DNA of 41,324 bases from Chthoniobacterales bacterium (GTDB taxonomy: Bacteria; Verrucomicrobiota; Verrucomicrobiia; Chthoniobacterales; UBA10450): the NCBI GenBank assembly GCA_013815325.1, contig JACDGM010000032.1:1-41324 (forward strand). The letters are read 5' to 3'. Both the position numbers and the translations under genes were made by a program. This document shows positions 26,060-34,297 of this stretch, in pieces; position 1 is the stretch's first letter, and the number at the start of each line of letters is the position of its first letter. A model generated the notes under the pieces. It was given only the letters and a program-made list of their open reading frames with translations, did not search any database and was not told the origin of the DNA.

Positions 26060-26476
26060 ATGCCGTCCCCCGCCGTCTATTCCCAGCTCGGCCGCCGCGA
26101 GCGCCAGCTCATGGAGATCGTCTACCGACGCGGCCGCGCCACCGCCGCCGAGATTCTCGAGGAGCTTCCCGATCCGCCGAGCTATTCCGCGGTGCGCGGG
26201 ATGCTGCGACTCCTCGAGGAGAAGGGCTACCTCAAACACGAGCAGGACGGTCCGCGCTACATCTACCTCGCCACAGCCGACGTGAAGAACGTCAGCAAGT
26301 CCGCGGTGCGCGATCTCGTTCGCACCTTCTTCGACGACTCTGCCAGCGCCGCCGTGGCGGCTATGATCGGCCAGTACGAAGGGCACCTCAGCGACGCGGA
26401 TCTGGATCGGCTTGAATCTCTGATCGAGCGCGCACGTACGGCCGAGCGTAAGAACACCAAAGGAGGACGGTCATGA
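26060..26476 (+). CDS. BlaI/MecI/CopY-family repressor
   Basis: 138 residues. The winged-helix domain is clear: LGRRERQLMEIVYRRGRATAAE, a recognition region SYSAVRGMLRLLEEKGYLKH and a wing DGPRYIYLA, then a C-terminal helical dimerisation part with VRTFFDDSASAAVAAMI, the usual BlaI pattern. It represses its own operon as a dimer and is typically inactivated by cleavage triggered by the partner M56 protease. The stop overlaps the peptidase start (ATGA). There is no beta-lactamase gene nearby, so the pair probably senses another envelope signal. Confidence 0.93.
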   Translation: MPSPAVYSQLGRRERQLMEIVYRRGRATAAEILEELPDPPSYSAVRGMLRLLEEKGYLKHEQDGPRYIYLATADVKNVSKSAVRDLVRTFFDDSASAAVAAMIGQYEGHLSDADLDRLESLIERARTAERKNTKGGRS

Positions 26477-29022
26477 CTCCATTCATTCTCTCCCTCGCGG
26501 TCAAGCTCACGGCCCTCCTGATTGCCGGCGGCCTCGTTACGGTTGCCTTGCGCCATTCGACATACGCTGTGCGCCACATCGTGATCGCTGCGACGCTCGC
26601 CTGCGTCGTCGCGCTCCCCGCGGCGATGATCCTCGTTCCGGAGTGGCGCGTCGCGGTTCTGCCTTCCGCGCCCACTACTATAGAATCGGTAGTTACGTCG
26701 ACTCCGGTCGCGAAGAGCCAGTCTATACATCCGGTTCTCGTCACCAGCTCGCTTGCTCCATCGATCGCTCCCGCGCCCGGCTTCGCCTCCCAAGTCATCG
26801 ACGGCATCGTTCGCCTGACGCTCGCGCCGCGCGCGCTCTCCGCTCCGCAGATGATCCTCGTAGTCTGGCTCCTGGGCGTGTTCATCGGGCTCGCCTGGAT
26901 CGCCCTCGGCCGCATCGGCCTCGCGCGCGTGCGCCGGAACGCAACCGCGCTCACGACGTACGAATGGCGCACGATCCTCGAGGCCGAGGCGATGCATGCG
27001 GGCGTGGCGCGCCGCGTCGCGCTATTCACGAGTCCATCGGTGAGCATGCCGGTGACGTGGGGCGTGCTTTCGCCGGTGATAGTTCTCCCTGAAGCGGCGC
27101 TCGCATGGGCGCCCGATAGAAAGCGCGTCGTCGTGATGCACGAGATGGCGCACATCGCGCGCCGAGACTCGGCCACGCAGCTCGTCGCGACGCTCGCATG
27201 CGTCGCCTACTGGCTCCATCCGCTCGTGCTTCTCGCGGCGCGCAGACTTCGTGCGGAGTGTGAGCGCGCGTGCGACGAGCGAGTACTGGAGCGCGGTACG
27301 CCGGCCGCTGAATACGCGGCACATCTCCTCGACGTCGCAAAGTTCTCCCGTTCTTTCGGCGCATCGAGCATCGTCTCGGTAGCGATGGCGCGTCCCTCGC
27401 AGCTGGAGGGACGGCTGCTTGCAGTACTGCGCGCAGAGCCGCGTCGCGCACGGACCACGACACGCACGCGAGTGCTCGCCGCCATGACCGCCGCGGCGAT
27501 GCTGATGATCGTGTCGGCGTTCAAGCCAGTCGTGCGTGAGGTGCAGACGCGCACGACGGTGCGCACGACGATTGCCGTCGCGCCTCCCATGCTCGTCGTG
27601 CATCAAGCGTCGAGGGCGCCACAGCCGGCGCGCGTCGCTCTCGTTGCTCCAGTCGCGCTTAGCGCATCAATCGCGCGCTCGCACCCCGACTCCACGTTCA
27701 GCAAATCCGTACCCGCCAAGTCCGGCGGCACGCTCGATCTCGATCTCGACGCGGGCGGCGACATCGACATCGCGGGCACGGATGATTCGAAGATCACTGT
27801 CAGCGGGTCGCTCGGCGGCCGCGATTGGCGCGACGTCACTGTCGATCTCGACGCGCACGGCGACGGAGCGCAGCTCACCGCGCGCTACGTCGGCCGCTCC
27901 GACACACAGCAGTTCGACAACGCATTCACCATTCGCGTGCCGAAGCACTTCAACCTTCGCATCCACTCGGCCGGCGGCAGCGTCATCATCAACGGCGTCG
28001 ACGGCAGGCTCACCGGCGAAACAGGTGGCGGCAAGATGGAGATTTCACACGCAAGCGGATACGCCAACCTGAGCACCGGCGGCGGCAACGTGCGCGTGTC
28101 CAACTCGCATCTCGATGGCTCCGTCGCCACTGGTGGCGGCACGGTCGATCTCGACCAGGTAACTGGCAGTCTCGTCGGCGCCTCGGGGAGCAGCGCGCGC
28201 ACCAACGGCAACTTCGACTTTCGCTGGCCGGCCTTTTCAAAGATGCCCGCGCTCGCCGAGCTGCCGAACATCCCGGAAATTCCGCCGATCCCGGAGATCG
28301 ACCAGGAGACCATGAAGCAGACGATGAAGGCGCTGAAGCGCGCGCAGCGGACGATGGAGCGCGCTCGCGCGAGCTCGCAGAGCGACTACGCAGATGCCGA
28401 TGATGCGAGCGACGCCGCGGAGATGAGCCGGGATGCCGCGGAGACGAGCCGCAATGCCGCGGAGCTGAGCCGCGAGTCGATGGGTCGCGCACGGATCGCG
28501 ATGAAGCTCAATCGCGTTCTCGCGGACAGCATGCGAATCATGATCCGGCGCAACCTCGGCGATCTCGACAGCACGATCGTCATCGACCAGGGCGGCGGCT
28601 CAATCCACGTCCTGCGCGCGCGGAAGGGCGCTCGACTCCGCACTGGCGGCGGCAACATCAGCATCGACGAGGCGGACGGCGACGCTACGGCCAGGACGGG
28701 CGGCGGCGACATCACGGTCACGGCGGGGAAGGGAAAGGCGCACGCGGTGGACGTGAGCTCCGGCAACGGCAACGTCGACGTCGTAATCCCGCGCGGCGCC
28801 GACGTCACGCTCGATCTCGAAACCGCCTACACGCAGAATTTCGGCAAACACACCCAGATCAAGGGCGACTATCCGCTCGAGCAGACGGAGACGCCCGACT
28901 GGGATTCGACGCACGGCACGCCGCGGAAGTATGTGCGCGTCAAGCAGAAGATCGGGAAGGGCGGCGCGCTGATCCGCGTGCGCACGGTGAATGGCGATAT
29001 CAGGCTGTCGGAAGGGAATTGA
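26473..29022 (+). CDS. M56 (BlaR1-like) membrane peptidase with DUF4097-like tail
   Basis: 849 residues. N-terminal membrane helices (4-24, 33-54, about 114-140) lead to the zinc-protease motif VVMHEMAHIARRD (H223, E224, H227), with a further Glu in the following ERACDE region. A last helix lies near 335-352 (AAMTAAAMLMIVSAF). The outer part lacks a penicillin-binding sensor domain. Instead it has a DUF4097-like beta-solenoid split in two (about 415-575 and 715-849, rich in TGGGN patterns) by a helical insert with three 7-residue repeats. By analogy with BlaR1 it should sense a signal and inactivate the adjacent BlaI. The sensor type is novel to me. Confidence 0.88.
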   Translation: MTPFILSLAVKLTALLIAGGLVTVALRHSTYAVRHIVIAATLACVVALPAAMILVPEWRVAVLPSAPTTIESVVTSTPVAKSQSIHPVLVTSSLAPSIAPAPGFASQVIDGIVRLTLAPRALSAPQMILVVWLLGVFIGLAWIALGRIGLARVRRNATALTTYEWRTILEAEAMHAGVARRVALFTSPSVSMPVTWGVLSPVIVLPEAALAWAPDRKRVVVMHEMAHIARRDSATQLVATLACVAYWLHPLVLLAARRLRAECERACDERVLERGTPAAEYAAHLLDVAKFSRSFGASSIVSVAMARPSQLEGRLLAVLRAEPRRARTTTRTRVLAAMTAAAMLMIVSAFKPVVREVQTRTTVRTTIAVAPPMLVVHQASRAPQPARVALVAPVALSASIARSHPDSTFSKSVPAKSGGTLDLDLDAGGDIDIAGTDDSKITVSGSLGGRDWRDVTVDLDAHGDGAQLTARYVGRSDTQQFDNAFTIRVPKHFNLRIHSAGGSVIINGVDGRLTGETGGGKMEISHASGYANLSTGGGNVRVSNSHLDGSVATGGGTVDLDQVTGSLVGASGSSARTNGNFDFRWPAFSKMPALAELPNIPEIPPIPEIDQETMKQTMKALKRAQRTMERARASSQSDYADADDASDAAEMSRDAAETSRNAAELSRESMGRARIAMKLNRVLADSMRIMIRRNLGDLDSTIVIDQGGGSIHVLRARKGARLRTGGGNISIDEADGDATARTGGGDITVTAGKGKAHAVDVSSGNGNVDVVIPRGADVTLDLETAYTQNFGKHTQIKGDYPLEQTETPDWDSTHGTPRKYVRVKQKIGKGGALIRVRTVNGDIRLSEGN
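28411..28473 (+). repeat. Three 21-base tandem repeats inside the M56 gene
   Basis: Three in-frame copies (28411-28431, 28432-28452, 28453-28473) encode DAAEMSR, DAAETSR and NAAELSR. They form a heptad-like helical segment between the two halves of the DUF4097-like domain. Copy number could vary by slippage without breaking the frame. Confidence 0.8.
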
Positions 29023-29044
29023 GAAGGAGCTTCGGCCTTGTCAG

Positions 29045-29072
29045 TTGTGGCATCGCTCATCCATGATATAGT
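29045..29072 (+). promoter_or_regulatory. Promoter of the lipoprotein operon
   Basis: TTGTGG (29045-29050), a 16-base spacer and an extended -10 element TGATATAGT (TATAGT at 29067-29072) lie about 44 bases before the lipoprotein start. The TGn extension supports real promoter activity despite the imperfect -35 box. Confidence 0.5.
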
Positions 29073-29115
29073 CAGGAGCAGGCGGCTTACCGACTCTTGA
29101 ACGTCATGGGTGACG

Positions 29116-30069
29116 ATGCGCGCAACACCGAAGCAAACGCGAGCTCTGATTGCACTGGCGACCGCCGCGCTGTTCGCCTGTACTGGTAAAGGCGGCGAGC
29201 CTCCACGCACGCCGGAGGTCGACTCGCTCGCGTCCTCGATCAACAAGCTCGAAGCCGCGTCGCATCCTGCTCCGAAGTCCGGGCACAAGTATGGGCTGCC
29301 GACGGGGAAGGTTCGCGTCGCGAATCTGCTCGAGATTGACGGCAAGCCTGCAGGCCCGCTCGACTTTTACGAGTACGGCAGGCCCGATTCGAGCGACGTA
29401 CCGATCATCAAGCATCTCGAATACGGCAAGATTTCGGGATACGTCTCGCCGCGCGCCGATGCGCCGAACCCGGGCGCGAAGAGCTTCCTCTTCGTCTTTC
29501 GGGCGGATCAAAAAACGAGCGTGCATCCCTTCGGCGGCGTCATCGATCAGTCGGGGTGGGAAGCCGGCGACCGGATGTCGATCGCACTGGGTCCCGCGCA
29601 AGATGCGGGCAGCGGCGCATCGATCGCGATCGTGGCGATAGCCGAGGCGGGGAGGCGGGTGAACTCCGACCAGGCGGACAGCGCGAAGAAGATTCAGAGC
29701 GCCGAGGGGCTGCTCGTGGTGCGCGCCGCGAACTCGCATGTCGACGCGCTCCCCGAGCTCTACTTCATGATCGACGGCAAGTGTCCCCACGCGCCGAATG
29801 ACATGGCGGCAAGCGGCGACACGGCGAAGTACAGGACAATGCCTTCATCCGTCTCGGCCACGCTGTTCTTCCCCGTTGCGCCCGGCACCCACACGCTGGG
29901 CGTCGTCACCTCCAAGCGCGGATCGGGATTGTCGAATTGCAACGGGCTCGCCCCCGTGGGCACGACTGCGTCGGTGAACGTCGAAGCGGGACGCCGCTAC
30001 ATGGTGTGGGTGTTCGGGCAGTCGAGCGATGGCTTCAAGGTCGTCGCCGCGCCGGTCGCGACGCAGTAG
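29116..30069 (+). CDS. Secreted lipoprotein of unknown function
   Basis: 317 residues from the ATG at 29116; the in-frame GTG at 29110 would add two residues. The signal peptide is MRATPKQTRALIALATAALF followed by the lipobox cysteine (LFAC). The mature part has beta-rich stretches (KVRVANLLEIDGKPAGPLDFYEYG, then SATLFFPVAPGTHTLGVVTS and AGRRYMVWVFG) in the style of DUF4397-like envelope proteins, which is a tentative resemblance. Two cysteines (GKCPH and SNCNG) may form a disulphide. It is the first gene of a three-gene operon; the next start is 15 bases downstream. Confidence 0.75.
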   Translation: MRATPKQTRALIALATAALFACTGKGGEPPRTPEVDSLASSINKLEAASHPAPKSGHKYGLPTGKVRVANLLEIDGKPAGPLDFYEYGRPDSSDVPIIKHLEYGKISGYVSPRADAPNPGAKSFLFVFRADQKTSVHPFGGVIDQSGWEAGDRMSIALGPAQDAGSGASIAIVAIAEAGRRVNSDQADSAKKIQSAEGLLVVRAANSHVDALPELYFMIDGKCPHAPNDMAASGDTAKYRTMPSSVSATLFFPVAPGTHTLGVVTSKRGSGLSNCNGLAPVGTTASVNVEAGRRYMVWVFGQSSDGFKVVAAPVATQ

Positions 30070-30084
30070 GGGAGGGGAGCGCGG

Positions 30085-30426
30085 GTGGCAGCGAAGAAGG
30101 TGAAGAAGCGCCCGAAGAAGTCGGCGGCGAAGGTGAAGAAGGGCGCGAAGAAGCCGGCGATGCTCCCAGCGAGCTTCGACGACGATGACGTCGAGTGCGG
30201 CGTGGCATCAGTCGTCGCGCAGGTATGCGGAGTGAAACCATCCGAGGTCGGCGGCAAGCCGCTCTCCAAGCTGACGTCCTCCTGCGACATGGTGTTTCGC
30301 GGGAGACTGGCGTCGCAGCTCAACGCGAAATGGCGCACGCTCAACCCGCGCTTCAGCTCCGATGACCTGGCGTGCTCCGACACCGTCGACTCGCTCACGC
30401 GCGAAGTCACGGACAGGCTCGGATGA
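30085..30426 (+). CDS. Small protein: lysine-rich tail plus acyl-carrier-like fold
   Basis: 113 residues from the GTG at 30085, with a strong GGAGGGGAG ribosome region upstream. Residues 1-30 are Lys/Ala/Pro-rich, like a histone H1-type tail. The rest has the spacing of an acyl carrier protein: VASVVAQVCGVKPSEVG, a LTSSCDMVF segment where the carrier Ser helix would begin, and DTVDSLTREV at the end. The canonical DSL is not present, so phosphopantetheine attachment is doubtful. It could be a nucleic-acid-binding protein or a specialised carrier. The stop overlaps the next start (ATGA). Confidence 0.6.
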   Translation: MAAKKVKKRPKKSAAKVKKGAKKPAMLPASFDDDDVECGVASVVAQVCGVKPSEVGGKPLSKLTSSCDMVFRGRLASQLNAKWRTLNPRFSSDDLACSDTVDSLTREVTDRLG

Positions 30427-31976
30427 TCGATCGTCTCATGCGCCATCGCACCATACATACGATAGCGTTGGCCCTCCTTCTCCCCCTCGGCACACCTCTA
30501 AACGCGCAGAGCGCGAGCGACATTCGCGTGGTGCGCCGAGCGGACAGGCGTGCGCTGGTACTGCTGCTCCCGCTCCCGCTCGCGGACTACAAGCGCCCGG
30601 TGAACACCAGTCGCTTCATCCTCCTGGACCGCGCCGACAAGTCGCTGCTCGCGCTCCAAAGTGAGTCCGACGTCAGCGAGCAGGGGTGCGCCCGTCAGGG
30701 CTCCGCACGTATTCGCGTTTGCGTGGCGCTCGCCACAGGTGCTCCCGCGCTCATCGACTCGCACGCATACATCCTCGTGCTCGACAGCATCGCGCTCAAA
30801 TCGGCTTCCGGCCCGGTGTCGATCGGCGCAAACAGCTCGCTCCAGCTCGAGCCGGTCACTGCGCAGCTGCGCCCGATTGCCAAGCCACCGACCAAGGTCA
30901 TCGAGGTCACGTACGATCTCGACGCGCTCGGCGACTCCACACTCGCGCTCGAGCTGTTCGCCGCGGGAAAAAAGATCGAGATTCCGGAGAGCGCGAACAG
31001 AAAGACCGGCCAGCCGCTCTGCTACAACGTCAACACGCTGTCCTTCCGCTGCACATTCGATCAGGGCATTCGACTCCACTCGGGCGACGAGATTACCGCG
31101 AAGTTCAGCCGGAGCGCACCGAGCAATGCGCCCGCGCCAACCGTGACCATCAGGCCGGTGACGTACACCAACCGGACGTCAGTTGGGCTGAGCGAGCAGT
31201 CGAGCTGTTCTATCTGCATCAGCGGCGGCTACTCGCAGACCACGCGATCGAAGACCGCAACCTTCCAGGCGACGTGGCACAACACGCCCTTCGCGCTGCG
31301 CACGATCATCGAGCACGATGACGGCTTCGGCTACGAGGGCTCGCTGTCGCCCTATCTCGACCTCTCCGTTTCCACGGACGCGAGCACCAAGGGGTACATC
31401 AATCCGGGTGTGCAGTACTCGGGCCTCATGTACTGGGACCAGAATAAGCACTTCCTTCGCGCGCTCGTGGCCACGCTCACTCCGCGCGCGGAGCTCGACA
31501 AGAGCGCAACCGTAATGAACTTCATCCCTTTCGACTTCGTCCTCAAACCAGGACTCGGCGGCCTCACCTCGCACGAAATCTTTCTGCACGGCCTCGTGCA
31601 AGTCTGGCCGAGCGTCGGCTTCGAGAAGGGGTGGACGATACGCGGACGCGACGTATCGCGCGGCGAGTCGAACGACCCTTCGCGACTGAAGGGCGGCGTG
31701 AGCGTGATCGCCAAATGGTTCGGCCCCGCGAAGCCAACCGGCTTCTGCAAGACCTTCGGCTGTGCGGAATTCGATCTGCAGGCCGGCTGGCAGCACTACA
31801 AGCTCAATAGTGTGCCGGCGGGCGTGACGACGTCGAATCACGACTTCGGCACGCTCACGGCGACGTACCGATTCACCGAGCACGTCGGCCTCTCGTTCTG
31901 CTTCAACGACGGCGACCCGCCACCGCTGTTCGTCTTCCAGCGCGTCACGTCGCTCGGTCTCGCCATCGTCTACTAG
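30423..31976 (+). CDS. Secreted beta-rich protein, possible outer-membrane barrel
   Basis: 517 residues from the ATG at 30423, which overlaps the previous stop (ATGA); the frame is open further upstream. The signal peptide has a basic start (MRHRT), a hydrophobic core (IALALLLPLGTPL) and a likely cleavage after NAQSA. The second half consists of alternating strands with aromatic ends (for example FGTLTATYRFTEHVGLSFCF) and the chain ends in LGLAIVY, a pattern common in outer-membrane barrels. Several Cys pairs occur (SSCSICISGG, then FCKTFGC). No family is recognised. It ends on the CTAG that also holds the stop of the convergent reductase gene. Confidence 0.65.
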   Translation: MIDRLMRHRTIHTIALALLLPLGTPLNAQSASDIRVVRRADRRALVLLLPLPLADYKRPVNTSRFILLDRADKSLLALQSESDVSEQGCARQGSARIRVCVALATGAPALIDSHAYILVLDSIALKSASGPVSIGANSSLQLEPVTAQLRPIAKPPTKVIEVTYDLDALGDSTLALELFAAGKKIEIPESANRKTGQPLCYNVNTLSFRCTFDQGIRLHSGDEITAKFSRSAPSNAPAPTVTIRPVTYTNRTSVGLSEQSSCSICISGGYSQTTRSKTATFQATWHNTPFALRTIIEHDDGFGYEGSLSPYLDLSVSTDASTKGYINPGVQYSGLMYWDQNKHFLRALVATLTPRAELDKSATVMNFIPFDFVLKPGLGGLTSHEIFLHGLVQVWPSVGFEKGWTIRGRDVSRGESNDPSRLKGGVSVIAKWFGPAKPTGFCKTFGCAEFDLQAGWQHYKLNSVPAGVTTSNHDFGTLTATYRFTEHVGLSFCFNDGDPPPLFVFQRVTSLGLAIVY

Positions 31977-32620
31977 GCCTGCGACGGCACGTAGATGTGT
32001 GCGACGGCACCCTTCTCGAATGCCTGAGCACTCATCAGGCGCAGGACGGCGCGCTGCGGCAGCTTCGCGAACAGCCCGAAGCCATTGCCTAGTGCGACCG
32101 GGTGTACCAGCAGATGATATTCGTCGACGAGCCCTGTGTTCACGAGGCTCTGCAGGAAGCTCGAGCCTCCGTGCGCGTAGATGTCCTTCCCCGGTTCGCC
32201 TTTGAGCTTCGTGATCTCCTCGGCGAGGTCGCCCGTGAGCACGCGCGCATCGCGCCAGCTCTGCTCCTTTTCCGGAGTCGCGTTCTTCGAGTTCGCACTG
32301 CTTTTCTGACCCGTGTCCGACTCGATCTTCGCGCGATCCGACCATTTCTCGCGCGCCGTCGTGTGCGGATCCTTCGAGAACACCGCCTTCGGAATCTCGT
32401 TCATCACAGGCGCGAACACCTCCGTCGAGCCGGGCCACCACGATGCCATGTCGTGGAAGGTGTTGCTACCCATGATGTGCAGCCCGGCGTTCCAGAGGTC
32501 GGCGATGGTCCAGTCTCCACTGCCCTTGTCCGAGCTCGGGAACACCCAGTCGTTTTTCTTGTCCGTCGTCGAGACGAATCCGTCGAGGGAGACCGACGTC
32601 TTGATGATCAACTTTCGCAT
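31973..32620 (-). CDS. Dihydrofolate reductase-like (RibD C-terminal) protein
   Basis: 215 residues with the RibD-C/DHFR-like layout: MRKLIIKTSVSLDGFVS at the start, LHIMGSNTFHDMA in the middle, DIYAHGGSSFLQSLV (the NADPH-binding Gly turn) and VDEYHLLVHPVALGNG, then LFAKL near the end. Such proteins are probably NADPH-dependent reductases of unknown substrate. The extra segment KSSANSKNATPEKEQSW (about 105-121) is longer than usual between strands. GGAGAG lies a few bases before the ATG at 32620. It is convergent with the secreted-protein gene, with stop codons overlapping by three bases. Confidence 0.88.
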   Translation of the reverse strand: MRKLIIKTSVSLDGFVSTTDKKNDWVFPSSDKGSGDWTIADLWNAGLHIMGSNTFHDMASWWPGSTEVFAPVMNEIPKAVFSKDPHTTAREKWSDRAKIESDTGQKSSANSKNATPEKEQSWRDARVLTGDLAEEITKLKGEPGKDIYAHGGSSFLQSLVNTGLVDEYHLLVHPVALGNGFGLFAKLPQRAVLRLMSAQAFEKGAVAHIYVPSQA

Positions 32621-32757
32621 GCTTCACTCTCCAATGGTTTCGGTTATCGTAGATACTCTCATCATCACGACGAACGACGCAGGGCGAATTCGACAGCGGA
32701 AATGCGATCGCCGAGGTACTTTGAGCTGTGTGCGCTCCCTCGTCCAGAGGACCAATT

Positions 32758-33054
32758 GTGATCGGTTCAGGAGATCCAACTCCATACGATTTCTATCTGC
32801 TCGGGCTGCTTGGGGTCATCGCCCTCATTTTTGTGGCGGGCGCCATTTCCGGCACGTCGTGGGCACCTGGAGTCGCGCTGGGGCTACGGCGAGGCGGGAC
32901 GATCGTCGCCATCTGCGCGCTTGCGGCGGTGATGCTTTTGACGCCGACGCGATCGGGCAGCGTCGGCGCCGGCCGCATGATCACGGTCTTTCCCGCCTTC
33001 GTTCTGGCGATGATCGTGTTCGCCGTGTGGAGCTGGCGAGCGGGGCGCATTTGA
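32758..33054 (+). CDS. Small membrane protein with three helices
   Basis: 98 residues from the GTG at 32758, chosen because AGAGG lies seven bases upstream; an earlier in-frame GTG at 32728 is possible. Hydrophobic helices are YLLGLLGVIALIFVAGAI, TIVAICALAAVMLL and VFPAFVLAMIVFAVW. It ends WSWRAGRI, a typical cytoplasmic basic tail. No family is recognised. It lies ten bases before the threonine synthase gene and may share its transcript. Confidence 0.6.
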   Translation: MIGSGDPTPYDFYLLGLLGVIALIFVAGAISGTSWAPGVALGLRRGGTIVAICALAAVMLLTPTRSGSVGAGRMITVFPAFVLAMIVFAVWSWRAGRI

Positions 33055-33064
33055 TCTTCGCGTC

Positions 33065-34210
33065 ATGACCGCCTGGCATCTCGAATGCTCCGCGTGCGAT
33101 TCGCGCGCACCAGGAGATGCGCTGGCAACCGTGTGCCCCAGGTGCGGGCAGCCGTGGCTCGTTCGCTACGATTCGGCGTACCCATCTCGTGACGCCCTCA
33201 ATGCGCGCTGGGACATGTGGCGGTATTCGGCAGTTCTGCCGCTTGGGGACTGGAAGCATCCGGTGTCGCTCGGCGAAGGGCTCACACCGATGCACGATGC
33301 GCCTGCGCTCGCGCGGGAGATCGGTGTCGCGCGACTCTGGATCAAGGATGAGGGGCTCAACCCCACGGGCTCATTCAAGGCGCGCGGCATGAGCGCGGCG
33401 GTGACGCGTGCACGCGCGCTCGGCGTTCCGGGGCTCGTGACACCGACCGCCGGCAACGCGGGTGCGGCGCTCGCGGCCTATGGTGCGGCGGCCGGTATAC
33501 CGGTGGTCGTATACGCGCCTTCGAGCACCCCCGCGCCGATCCTCGAGACGATCCGCGTGTTCGGCGCAGAGCTTCGACTCGTCGACGGACACATTGGCGA
33601 CGCGGGCAAACAGGCGCGCGCGTTCGCGGCGGAGAGTGGCTTCTTCGATGTGTCGACGCTCCGCGAGCCGTATCGCATCGAGGGGAAGAAGACGATGGGC
33701 TACGAGCTCGCCGAGCAGATGGGGTGGCGGCTGCCGACGCACATCATCTATCCGACGGGCGGTGGCACGGGGCTGATCGGGATGTGGAAGGCGTTCGCCG
33801 AGATGCGCGACGGCGGATGGCTGGCGACCGATGTCGCGATGCCGAAGATGATCGTGGCGCAGGCCGACGGCTGCGCGCCGATAGTGCGCGCGTTCGACGC
33901 GGGACTCGATCGTGCGACACCGTGGGAGAATCCGACGACGCACGCGAGCGGGCTGCGCGTGCCCGGCCCACTCGGCGATCGACTCATCCTGCGCGCGGTG
34001 AAGGAGAGCGGCGGCGACGCGCTCGCGGTGAGCGAAGATGCGATCCGTGCGGCGACGGCGCGGCTCTCGCGCGCGACGGGCATCGACGCGGCGCCGGAAG
34101 GTGGCTGCGCACTCGCGGTGGTGACGGAGCTCGCGAGGGTCGGGAGGGTGGGGCGGGATGCGGAGGTGCTGGTGTTCAACACCGGGAGCGGGGCGTCGTA
34201 CAGGTTCTAG
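33065..34210 (+). CDS. thrC: Threonine synthase
   Basis: 381 residues. It converts O-phosphohomoserine to threonine with pyridoxal phosphate. The PLP lysine is K105 in NPTGSFKARG, the phosphate-binding turn is TGGGTGLIG and TPTAGNAGAALAAYG is the substrate loop. The N-terminus carries a zinc-ribbon-like pair, CSAC (8-11) and CPRC (24-27), common in the shorter class of threonine synthases. Related PLP enzymes (cysteate synthase, some lyases) share the fold, so the exact substrate is an inference, but the overall pattern fits threonine synthase best. Confidence 0.85.
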   Translation: MTAWHLECSACDSRAPGDALATVCPRCGQPWLVRYDSAYPSRDALNARWDMWRYSAVLPLGDWKHPVSLGEGLTPMHDAPALAREIGVARLWIKDEGLNPTGSFKARGMSAAVTRARALGVPGLVTPTAGNAGAALAAYGAAAGIPVVVYAPSSTPAPILETIRVFGAELRLVDGHIGDAGKQARAFAAESGFFDVSTLREPYRIEGKKTMGYELAEQMGWRLPTHIIYPTGGGTGLIGMWKAFAEMRDGGWLATDVAMPKMIVAQADGCAPIVRAFDAGLDRATPWENPTTHASGLRVPGPLGDRLILRAVKESGGDALAVSEDAIRAATARLSRATGIDAAPEGGCALAVVTELARVGRVGRDAEVLVFNTGSGASYRF

Positions 34211-34229
34211 TTCGCGTCGCTCATCGCGC

Positions 34230-34258
34230 TTGCAGCGCTCTCTGCGCGGGAATAGTAT
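34230..34258 (+). promoter_or_regulatory. Promoter of the hypothetical/MFS operon
   Basis: TTGCAG (34230-34235), a 17-base spacer and TAGTAT (34253-34258) form a good sigma-70 promoter. Transcription would begin near 34265, giving a leader of about 33 bases with a GAGG ribosome site before the start at 34298. Confidence 0.55.
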
Positions 34259-34297
34259 AGCGACAGAACGCAGCCCATTTTCGCGACGAGGTATTCG

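Noticed and set aside
28411-28473. Short tandem repeats as a possible CRISPR array
   Set aside because: They are 21-base, spacer-free, in-frame repeats coding for a helical segment.
31179-32441. 420-codon open frame on the minus strand
   Set aside because: It lies opposite the secreted-protein gene and in another frame of the reductase gene; its Arg/Glu-rich composition is typical of a GC-rich shadow frame.
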